Assembly: GCA_037447655.1 (NCBI GenBank)
Contig: JBBHKE010000944.1
Location: 1 to 19,241 of the forward strand
From: Zygnema cylindricum
Taxonomy: Eukaryota; Streptophyta; Zygnematophyceae; Zygnematales; Zygnemataceae
Direction of reading: 5' to 3'
DNA: 19,241 nt
This document shows positions 1 to 8,432 of this stretch, in pieces; the first letter of the stretch is position 1, and the number at the start of each line of letters is the position of its first letter. Both the position numbers and the translations under genes were made by a program. The notes beneath the pieces are model-generated. The model searched no databases. It saw only the letters and a list, made by a program, of their open reading frames with translations, and was not told where the DNA came from.

Positions 1-48
1 CCACCTCCCTCTCCACCTCCCTCTCCACCTCCCTCTCCACCTCCCTCT
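1..48. repeat. 12-bp tandem repeat, four exact copies
   Basis: The unit CCACCTCCCTCT occurs four times head to tail and is followed by a decayed partial unit (GCATCTGCATTT). The array runs off the left edge, so its true copy number is unknown. It lies in the predicted third intron of the minus-strand subtilase gene, where the transcribed strand would be purine-rich. Confidence 0.95.
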
Positions 49-190
49 GCATCTGCATTTCTCAAACATTCCCTTCTTCCCTCCTATGAATCCATTAATA
101 AAAACAAAATAACGAAGAAATAACAAAGAAACAAAACAAAGAAAAGACAAAAGAAAGAAAGAAGCATTTTTTGGGTGAAAATTTTCTGAC

Positions 191-2774
191 CTCGAAGTGT
201 TGCCACGTGTTCTTCTGTGAGAGAAGCCACAAAGCCATTTATGACAACTGACAAACTGTACAACTTGGACGAAGGGCTGGCCATAAGGAACAAAATCGGA
301 AAAGAAAAGAAGAGAAAAAGAAGAAAATGAAGAGAAAAAGAAAGCGAAGAGAAAAGGAAGAAGAAGAAAAAGAAGAAAAAGGGAATACAGTTAACAAGTT
401 TTCAGGGCTTTGGAAAGTCGAATAGAGATGAAGGAGTCCTTCGGATCATGGATACACTCGGAAAGGTTTTGAGTCACGCTAGTTTCAGATAACATTTGAG
501 TATTTTGAGGAGAACAAAAAAAACAAAAAGAGACACATGAGCCTCGTTGTTCCTGTTACATGTTTTTTACTTGTTCATTGTTTATTTCAATTCATTTTGT
601 TTATTTTGTAAACTTATTTATTTTTGACTTTAACTCATGATGTGGAATATATATGATCCACTCTAGTTACAGGGAAGTAACGGCACACCAGTCATTGAAC
701 CAAAAAATACCACACTGCTTTTGCCCCATATTATTATAGTTTTATGAGACATAATTATCTGAAGGTTAATTGCCCATTACTTGAAGCCAACGCATTTATT
801 GTGGATCGCCAACAATTGAAGAGAGGGTGTGTGAATTACAAGCATTCACATAAGCTCTCTTCCTTTGCACATGAGGGCCAAGAAATAAATAGGAGCCTGA
901 GTGGTTCGAATACATCTGAGCCAAATTGTTAAAAACGAATCGTACAACCAGTCTCAAATTTTAGGCAGAATTAGGATACTGTTCACATCGAAAAATGTGC
1001 AAATAACATTCAAGGTATGGCGAGTAGCACTTAACAATGTTCGTTTAGTGATGATTAGCAAAAGTATGCCGGAAAATGTCAGCAACATTTTACGCTTTGG
1101 TGCGAGAAACAATATGGACACGTCCGACCATCCAAACCCTCTTTGTGAAACATGATAGTTTGAAATAGATACAACCATCAGTCAATATTTATTAATCCTT
1201 TATGGGTGGGCAATTTTTTTCCTTTTCAACATGAAAACATTTTTGAAAATTTATCCTTCATGAAATTCCCGAGCAAAAAGGACCGTTGTCTAATATTCTC
1301 ATTTTTCTATTCACATTAAGTCTTGGAATTGCATATTGTAATAAACTTGGCGATATTTTACATTGGGATGCAAAAGAGACCCCTGAAGCTATCACAGAGA
1401 TATCAATGCCATGACATCAAAACATTACTATTTAACATATAACTGTGGTCATGTCGAATAGTAATCCAAAGCTACTTGTCCTAGAAAGTGGACCAACTAG
1501 GATCAAAATTCTAAAGTTGGTGGAATTTGTCCATTCGGTTGAAAGTCCAAAATTGTTAACAAAACGATAAACGATCAGCAATAGGATTCAATAAAGTTGT
1601 GTAAAATTGATACACGTTACAAAGAACCCATATGACGGAGCTAAAATTTCAATAAGGTGGAACGGGCTACACTTGTAGCGATATATCAATCTAGGGTTGT
1701 CAGGTTTTAGAATAAACTCCTGTGAAAGTAGGGACATGAATCTTCATCCCACTTATATAACAATATATCTTAGTAGCCTCTCTCGCAAAAGAAGTGGACT
1801 TTGCTTATTCTGTACAAATATCGTGTTTCTCAATAGGAAAATCAAAGTTACGCCCATCACTGATCTAATGATGTTTGCAGAAGTCTCATCATGACTTTAT
1901 GTTTCTTATACAGTAAAGAATCGTAATTAATGTATATAACCGACATCTCTCAGAAGTTCAACATACTTCATTCAGCAAGTTAAGCCAGTACAAAATACAA
2001 TTCACGTAAATAGTGCGACTCAAACAGAATTGCTACTTATGAAATAATGTCATTTCCTCTTTCGATATGACCAGATTGCATATGCTAATTTGGCTACAAT
2101 TACCTGTGTGGGCCACAGTTTAAACCACAGTGGTGGCAGACCGTGAATCATTACTAGCGTTGATAACAGCATTAATAACACTAATTCGACAAGAATACAA
2201 CATTACTTTTGTTATGATTTTTTTTTCCTAACGCTAACTCTTTAAATGGTTCAAAACGGCGTCATTCGGAACTGAATTAGAATTACGAACATTAATATAA
2301 ATCCCACGCTTATAATTTCTATATTCTAGTAAGGTTCACGGTGTACTGTCACTCATAGAGCCAAATTGTCCTTCTGTACTTCCTATTAATCTGAGAGAAG
2401 AAAGGTTTTACATGATAACAATTTACATTTTTACTTTTCAATCTCACCTTGCTGAGATGTTTTTGAGAATTTCATCATGTCTAGTGAGACATTCCTGATG
2501 GTACGTTTCTCGTTCCAATGTCGACCTTCGAGCCAGCTCTCCACCATTCCCTGGGACAAAATGTTGATGTCCGTCTAAATGAATAATGTAAACCTGGAAA
2601 TGGAAAACAAAAATCAAACAAACAAAGAAGCAAAAAATCATCTCCTAGGGAATATCAGAAAATGGACGTCGACAGCTTGTGGTCTTATAAAGTCAAAACC
2701 TAGACACTAACTAGTTTTATAAAGAAAAACAATAGCAAGATGAGACGTTGTCCAATATGTTTGTCCAGCGCCAT
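191..2774 (-). CDS. Subtilisin-like serine protease (plant SBT2-like), 5' part: signal peptide and I9 propeptide, three exons, 3' truncated by window edge
   Basis: Three minus-strand exons join in phase. Exon 1 (2774-2712) starts at ATG and encodes 21 residues with a hydrophobic core (LILLLFFF), a likely secretion signal; its donor is GTTAGT. Exon 2 (2593-2448) follows a 118 bp intron with acceptor TTTCCAG; it encodes VYIIHLDGHQHF at its start and YHQECLTRHDEIL near its end, then donor GTGAGA. Exon 3 (276-191) follows a 2171 bp intron with acceptor GGCCAG; it encodes SKLYSLSVVINGFVASLTEE and ends at donor GTCAGA. Phases are 0, 2 and 1 and agree at every junction. The VYI strand, the HDEIL helix and the LYS..VINGF..SLTEEH segment are the hallmarks of the peptidase inhibitor I9 prodomain, which chaperones and inhibits S8 subtilases until it is cleaved in the secretory pathway. 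The long spacer between VYI and HDEIL resembles plant SBT2 members. The catalytic Asp/His/Ser exons would lie beyond position 1. No stop interrupts the exons, so the gene may be intact. The choice of exon 1 donor is the least certain point. A TATA-like ATTATATAT sits about 180 bp upstream of the ATG. Confidence 0.75.
277..2447 (-). other. Long intron 2 of the subtilase gene, non-coding
   Basis: It begins with GTGAGA and ends with AG after a long pyrimidine tract on the transcribed strand (purine-rich GAAGAA/AGAAAA on the plus strand at about 296-385), which fits a strong 3' splice site. The interior is AT-rich and I see no convincing gene in it. It carries one copy of a diverged dispersed repeat (about 2226-2365). 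Two overlapping open frames on opposite strands at 901-1178 match nothing I recognise. Confidence 0.6.
2226..2365. repeat. Diverged dispersed repeat, copy A
   Basis: This stretch aligns with 9434-9560 in the same orientation over roughly 125 bp, at about two-thirds identity by eye. Shared blocks include ATTC(C/G)GAACTGAATTAGA and TTCACGGTGTA, with the spacing between them kept. Copy A lies in subtilase intron 2; copy B lies in the intron after the 9756 donor of the second gene. The family is unknown; no terminal inverted repeats or tail were seen. Confidence 0.6.
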
Positions 2775-3359
2775 GAGTGTGGGACCACACTAATTCATAA
2801 CCTACTCTATCATATTCAAATGTGTTGTATTAAGTAATCTAAGCAAACTTGCTTTCAAACTGACCATATGATGGAGATGTCACCTGATCTAATATTCTGG
2901 TATAAGTAAAAGTAAAGATTTGTTGTCAAATTTGTCCACACTAAGTATGGTGAGATATATAATCAAATCAACACGGTACTTTAAAAGCCCACATAATATG
3001 GTGTGCTTACAACACATAAAAAACATTTTATCGAGACGAGTGAAAAATGTTGAAAGTAAAAACATTGAAAACTGAATCGTTTTAAGACACTCGCTTGCAA
3101 TATCACGCGTTCATAAATTTAAAACCACCGTAACATTGTGAACAATTTGAAAGAAAAAGTTCCATTTGTTAACTTCTTAAATGATTGTCAACGATTGTCC
3201 AGATTCGCACTTCTGTGAATTAATTCAAACAGATGACCTCCTAGTATTCCTTCAAAAACAACGTTGAAGTACTCCTGTTTTTCTTATTTTCTAAGGCAAC
3301 ATAGTCACAGATCAAACAAAGAAATTTTCAATCACAAAAATTGAAAATCAAAGATACGA
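2775..3359. other. AT-rich upstream region of the subtilase gene, no gene seen
   Basis: This is non-coding by eye in all frames and AT-rich. It should contain the promoter of the minus-strand subtilase gene; ATTATATAT on the minus strand (about 2954-2962) is a candidate TATA box. Nothing else could be supported. Confidence 0.4.
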
Positions 3360-3950
3360 GGAAACTATTTTTCCTCTTTTCTCACTTATCTCTTCATCCC
3401 AATTCCATTCTTTCAACCTCTCTACCCTCCTTTCTTCATCTTCCCCTTTCTCTCCCTTTCTCACTTCATCTCACTTGTTGATTCTAAAATGGTCTCCCTA
3501 CTCCCACCCCCTCCCTTCTCTTCTCTCTCGCCTTTTTGTTTCAACCATCCATCATATACAGTACGCTTGGACATCTTCTCTCCCATCTTCCCCTCCTCCC
3601 CTCTTCCCCTCTTCCCCTCCTCCCCTCCTCCCCTCTTCTCCCTCTCCTATTTGTTTCAACAATCCATCATATACAGTACACTTGGACATCTTCCCTCCCA
3701 TTCCTTCCTTCCATCCATTCTTCCATTTCCATCCGTTTCCTTGATCTTTCCACCCCATTCATCCATCCTTCCTCCCGTCCATCCACCCTCCCCCCTCCAT
3801 TCCCTCCCCTCCATTCCCCCTCCCAGATCCATTCCCCCTCCAGATCCATTCCCCCCCTCCACTCCCCACTCCTCCATCCCCCCCCCCTCCCCCTCCCTCC
3901 CCTCCCTCTCCCTCCCCCCCTCTCCCCTCCCCCCCCTCCCTCACCTTGTC
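3360..3950. repeat. Pyrimidine tract (plus) / purine tract (minus), low complexity
   Basis: Nearly 600 bp is C/T-rich on the plus strand, turning into runs of C5 to C8 separated by T at about 3786-3943. Proline/serine-rich and glycine/glutamate-rich open frames over it on both strands are artefacts of composition. The minus strand has many G3+ runs with 1-2 nt loops, so a G-quadruplex or triplex (H-DNA) structure is plausible. It contains the 50-bp direct repeat listed separately. Confidence 0.85.
3535..3699. repeat. 50-bp direct repeat, period 115 bp, inside the pyrimidine tract
   Basis: Copies at 3535-3584 and 3650-3699 differ at about 3 positions. Each begins TTTGTTTCAAC, contains CATCATATACAGTAC and ends CTTGGACATCTTC. 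This mixed-composition block is distinct from the surrounding low-complexity DNA, so it marks a segmental tandem duplication of 115 bp rather than slippage of a short unit. Confidence 0.85.
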
Positions 3951-4561
3951 AGCCGCCATTCCCCTTATCAAGTAAATCAAGATGGTGGCTTTGGCCACCA
4001 GCAGTTCCGTACACCACATTGTCGTTTTGCCTATTTGTACTTTTTGTACTTTCGGGAATAGGAGCCAGCAATAGTCCGTACACCGAGAAACTTCGCAGAA
4101 GTTGCTTATGAGAATAAAGTATGACTATGCAGTCACCTCCTGCTCCTCGTCCTTGTCTCGTAGTGGCTGATAATCATCGAACAACTTTAAATAATTAGTA
4201 AAAATATAGGAAAATCTTTTACATTTAAATTTATATTTATATTTTTGATTTTCACAGGCAAAGGAAGTTAAAGACAGTCATTCGAACCGAAAAGTTCACC
4301 ATTTTTGTCGAAACTGTTATCGGTTTTTCAATTGAATTTGTTTCACAATCGAGGAAATAAACTCACAATCTAGAAACCGACAAATTTTCTGAAAGATTTA
4401 CTATAAAAGTTGCATAAAAATCAGCGTGACAATTGTAGACAGTGTGTTGCAGCGGTCAAGTCCATATATTGCCATGGTTCTACCTTGCAGCTTCTCAAAT
4501 GTTTCCTTCCAATACTGCTAAACTCAAACGAGAAAATGTACGTCACTGCGTTTCAAGTTTG
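3951..4561. other. Intergenic, no gene seen
   Basis: There is no convincing reading frame or RNA gene. Only a short imperfect inverted repeat (GCCGCCATT / AAGATGGTGGC) near 3952-3989 was noted. Confidence 0.4.
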
Positions 4562-4807
4562 TACTGTAACAGTACAGTACAGTACACTACAGTACAGTAC
4601 CGTACAGTTCATTATGCCGTACAGAACTAGTACGGATAATATGCGGCAACGGTCAGATTCGGTGTACCGTTGAAAAGGAAGTCCGAAAGTTTGAATAGGA
4701 AACTTTGCAGAAGCTGATATGCCTCATGAGTCATGACGACATGGATGACTGCAGTACAGTGGAGTACAGTAATGTACGGCGTAGTACTGTACTTTACTGT
4801 ACTGTAG
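4562..4807. repeat. GTACAGT-rich repeats with long hairpin
   Basis: Runs of (GTACA)n/(CAGTA)n occupy 4562-4610 and 4751-4807, with a third short block at 4939-4952. The block 4751-4771 is complementary to 4785-4805 at 19 of 21 positions around a 13-nt loop. A separate 13-bp perfect inverted pair joins 4587-4599 with 4795-4807. The unit itself is partly self-complementary, which favours cruciforms. Reading frames here are chance. Confidence 0.8.
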
Positions 4808-5243
4808 CTCGGCTGAAGTGAATCAAGTGATGCACCATGGCATGCTGAAGAGGCGGATTGGGGCAATCGTACAATTTGTCAATTTCATAGTTTCATACCA
4901 CAGTCCAAAAGTGCGAAAATGCGTGGAAAGTGGAAACCCTACAGTACAGTACATCCGGTAATCCCGTATTTTATTTTTACGCGGTTTCTGGATATAGTGT
5001 TTCCACACGTTTTCACACGTCTGAACGACGTTATGTTTCAGATAAAAAGTTAAAACAGTTTCAAAACCGTTACAAAGATACAGCTCAGGGTTTGGGACTT
5101 TGGGGTTTCAGTGTTTCACACACACACTTTTCCGTAGTGGTTCGTATCGGGAGGGAAGTAAATCGATTTCCAGTTTTGCATAGAAGCACCTCCCAAAATT
5201 GTCAATCAATTCATATCGCCACCGAGTTTAGCGCCGAGGCAAC

Positions 5244-5366
5244 AGACAGTCTCATCGCTGGTTGCCGGTTCAGAGTCCAGCGACAGTCTGATTGCTGGCG
5301 ATGAGACAATCTGATCGCTAGCGACGAGACAGTCTGATCGCTGGTTGCCGGTTCAGAGTCCAGCGA
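5244..5366. repeat. Small satellite built of GACAGTCTGATCGCTGG-type modules
   Basis: A 40-bp block (5244-5283), AGACAGTCT then CATCGCTGGTTGCCGGTTC and onward, recurs at 5327-5366 with one substitution (period 83). Between them are shorter variants of the first half, such as GAGACAATCTGATCGCTAGC. It looks like a higher-order array of about 22-bp modules with a GGTTGCCGGTTCAGAGTCCA insert in two of them. Confidence 0.85.
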
Positions 5367-5399
5367 AGAGACAATGTCGTCGCTAGTTTTCGTTTAGAA

Positions 5400-5850
5400 C
5401 TCTGAAATTTTGATTTTGTCATTGTATTTTTAGTCATTTATTAAATTTTTTAATATTTTTTTATTTTTATTTTTTTGTATGAAGTCAACGAAAGTCAACG
5501 CATTTTAAAAATATTTGATTTTGTTTCATGCGCATATTAGTTATTTTTTTGGCGTTTCATGCGTGCGTTTTATGCGCATGAGACATCTATGGTTTCTGCT
5601 ATACAAAAAAACAAAAAAAAGGAGAAGTACATTTTGCGTCATCATCGAATTTAGAATGTTCTACATGTTGTCGTCTTGTGTTCTTTGAGCCAAGGCCACG
5701 CCAAAAAACGTCATCTTCAAACTTTTCTTTAAAAAACAAGGACGATGTGATTTAAAACAAAGTATTTTAGAAAAACAAATAGGAACACGGATTAGCACGT
5801 GTAAAAAAAATTCCAAAAAATTCAAAAAAAATCAATCGACGGCGAAAGGT
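5400..5850. other. AT-rich intergenic DNA, no gene seen
   Basis: It holds T-rich runs and a cluster of TTTCATGCGCAT / TTTCATGCGTGCG / TTTATGCGCATG words (about 5526-5581). No coding or RNA gene could be supported. Confidence 0.4.
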
Positions 5851-6052
5851 ACACTATTCGTTATATTTTGTCCGTTTGCGTTCAGGTATGACGAGGCAAA
5901 GTACACAAATTGTTAAGTTTTATCCGTTTGCGCCGAGTACGGATTTTATTTCGCCAGGGGTCTCAAGGTTCCGATTCCATTTCACGTCGTGCCGAGAAGC
6001 GAAAGGCAAAATGCATCTTCTTCAACCGTGAAACGGCACAGGTTGTCATTTT

Positions 6053-6094
6053 TTTACTCTAATTACCCTCCCACTCTAATTGCTATTCGCGGTG
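6053..6094. mobile_element. Right end of a TA-flanked MITE, related to the element at 18322-18937
   Basis: TTTTACTCTAATTACC is followed by ACTCTAATTGCTATTCGCG and GTG, then TA. This matches the right terminus of the 616 bp MITE (TTTTACTCTAATTTTTTC, then ACTCTAATTACTATTCGCA and GTG, then TA) with a few substitutions and the same flanking TACCG. A possible left end is TA|CACT at 5850-5855, which would make a 243 bp element, but its similarity to the family's left TIR is weak. Confidence 0.55.
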
Positions 6095-6308
6095 TACCGT
6101 TCATGTACCTTAAACGAACAAAAACTAAATCCATAGACACGCGCTCCAGTACGGACAGGATTTTGAGCAGTAAGGCCAGCCCAAGATTACATCGTTTTTA
6201 GCGAACGATTTAAATCCTAGTCATACAGAGAAATCTGTACGGCGTCATAGGAATCCACGTGTCGGCTTCTGAATGTTTCAAACTTTTTTTTTAGTATTTA
6301 GTATTTAG

Positions 6309-7193
6309 TAGTGTTGTGTATCGGTAAGGATTTGCCGATAACCGATATGGGCCTTTTTTTGGGGACCCGATAATCGATATATTGGTACGATATATCGCTA
6401 TCGGTCTTATCGCCGATAAGAAGCCAATAATATCGGCTACTTATCATCGATAATGCCGATAACGATAACTATCGGAGATAACTATACGAGCCGTACAGAT
6501 AAATGTACGGCATGTACACTCAACTGTGTGTCTTATTCCCCTGACGCGCCCTACTCACAACCCCTGGGGTACCTACCAATCAGATCATTTGTACAAGCCA
6601 AAAGTACATTAGCCGGCTTAAGATGTGTACGTCTTTAGTACGGCTCCACTTTAAACAATGTACCTTTCACATCCGACGTCGTGGCTTTGTCCCTTTATTT
6701 TTTGGGATCCACTGGAAACGTGCCACGTGTCAATCCGTCGGATTTTTTGGCAAAAGCCGCCAAAAAGCCATTCCGAGATGCCGGCGCTCACGCTGACGGT
6801 CCGCTCGTATTTTCTCATTGAATGTTGTCCATTCGATTCCAACGGCGAGCATAATGTTATTTTGCATCCGCTGTAATTTGTGTCCGCCGTCTTTTTACCG
6901 TTCCATGATAATCAGTTTATTCGTACAATTCCGTACGTCCCCGTAAAATTTATGTTTAGTTAACCGCCCAAAAAGTACTACAAATTGCAACGTATTATTT
7001 CGTCAAATTCCGTACATTTCCCGTAAAAAAATTTACATTTCTAGTAAATTTTCCGTTCAGTTTACCAGACAGAAAGCACTCCGGACAGAAAGTACAGAAA
7101 GTACAAATATATCGGGACCGCTGACCGTTCGATAACCGATAACTATCGGTATCGGTGTTATCGCGATAAGTTTTTTACCGATACACAACACTA
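6309..7193. mobile_element. Non-autonomous hAT-like DNA transposon (885 bp)
   Basis: Perfect 19-bp terminal inverted repeats, TAGTGTTGTGTATCGGTAA at 6309-6327 and its complement at 7175-7193, bound the element. The terminal TAGTG fits the YARNG end pattern of hAT transposons. The flanking 8-mers are GTATTTAG (6301-6308) and GTAAATTG (7194-7201), matching at 5 of 8 and suggestive of a decayed 8-bp target duplication. If the terminal TA is read instead as a target duplication, a Tc1/mariner-type origin is possible. Subterminal regions hold about nine CCGATA/TATCGG motifs on the left (6319-6475) and five or six on the right (7108-7182), with none seen in between, as expected for transposase-binding repeats. 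No transposase is encoded, so mobility would need a factor from elsewhere. Confidence 0.75.
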
Positions 7194-7201
7194 GTAAATT
7201 G

Positions 7202-8103
7202 TACAGTTTTTGGGCAAACCGTATTTAATTAAATGTACAAATACAAACCAAGCCTATATTATATTTAGTCATGTGGGGTTTGGTTGGGTCATTTCTGTTT
7301 TCGCACTCTATTGGGTCTTTCCATAGATGTTTGTTGCTTCTTTGGGTGTCGTTGTTTTATCTGTCCTTTTTCTGTGTGTTTGTTGCTTTTGCCTTGCTTA
7401 TCCTTTTGGTTTGCTTCCCTCCACATGCAATTTTTCAGTTTTCCAGTTTAATACTGCTGCCCTTTTATGTTCCCATGGACTCGGATAGTTTACCATCGAG
7501 CTTTTTAATACAGTTGGTATCTTATATGACACAAGTGGTTGAACATAACACAAAAAAGTAAAGAAAGTCAAACCTATTGTCTCAGCCTTTTTCTCTACTG
7601 GTCGCTCGCTTAAAGTGATCAAGTGTCGTTGACAAACAGCTATGGGAGTCAATCATTGCTGGCAAAGCGATAAAAAACTATAGTGATGAATTTAGCAAAC
7701 AACTGGACAGAGAATACTTCCAATAAAACAGGAGCTACAGTAAACTTTCACACTTGAATGGAGATAAATGTCTGTTTCAAGACATTTACATTCCACCAAA
7801 AAATAGAATCCAGTAAAGGGATGCTACACTGCGAGTTACACCTATATGTCTTACGATGGTGCTCTCTTAATAAAGCTTATTTATATTTATTGCCAGTTAT
7901 TGTTGCCTGTAATGCAATGTAATCTAATCTATGTTCGTTTCATCAGTTTGGATTTTTGCCTTTCTTTTTTTTTGTTCCCATGTTGCCAGATGGTTTACCA
8001 TCGTGCTTTCTTAACAAAGTTTTCCAGTTTTTACTCTAGCGGTGGGCAGTGTACCCATTGTCCTTGATGGCGGCAAGGCCGAGTCTCCAAAAAAAAAAAA
8101 AAA
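7202..8103. repeat. Repeat-derived T/G-rich DNA with 48-bp direct repeat and A15 run
   Basis: There is no convincing gene. A diverged direct repeat of about 48 bp (7469-7516 and 7974-8023) shares GTTCCCATG and TTTACCATCG.GCTTT; a third partial relative lies near 7846-7880 (ACGATGGTGCTCTCTTAATAAAG). The region ends with CCGAGTCTCC followed by 15 A (8089-8103), which could be the tail of a non-LTR retroelement, but no coding remnant supports that. The segment 7827-8051 is also bounded by TA|CACTGC and GCAGTG|TA, so it may be a small MITE. Confidence 0.4.
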
Positions 8104-8432
8104 TGGTTTGCTTTTACGAGTTCGAAGCACATCAATGCAAACTTGCCAGCTATTAATCCTTTGTTATTGAAACAATTAACTTTTTGATCAATACACACAG
8201 CGAGAAAGGAAGCAATGAAGGCAATTTTAACACTAAATTTTCAAGCATGGCAATCCCCCACAACAATGAACAACCATAAACATAAAAACACGAGACTTAA
8301 AACGCGATATAACCATGGATCAAAATTTTATTGCCTGACTTTATTTTGCTCATAGCAACCACATTAGCCTTGCAATTTTCAAACGCCACATAGACTCTCG
8401 CAAAATACACGGTTTTTTCCCTCTTCTCGTAG
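8104..8432. other. Downstream of second spliced gene, no gene seen
   Basis: AT-rich sequence lying 3' of the minus-strand stop codon at 8435-8433. It presumably contains the 3' UTR and polyadenylation signals. No other feature could be supported. Confidence 0.35.

Noticed and set aside
901-1178. Open frames on both strands (84 and 74 codons)
   Set aside because: They are mutually antisense, match no family I know, and lie within the subtilase intron.
2101-2185. Possible exon on the minus strand ending at donor CACACAG|GTAATT encoding a hydrophobic peptide
   Set aside because: Its phase does not fit the subtilase gene, and exon 3 with the correct I9 motif follows directly at 276-191.
3475-4111. 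Overlapping proline/serine-rich and glycine-rich open frames of up to 191 codons on both strands
   Set aside because: They come from the pyrimidine tract; several frames are open at once, with no splice logic or domain.
7271-7652. Open frames on both strands in T/G-rich DNA (96 and 84 codons)
   Set aside because: Hydrophobic composition arises from T-rich sequence; no domain, no splice signals.
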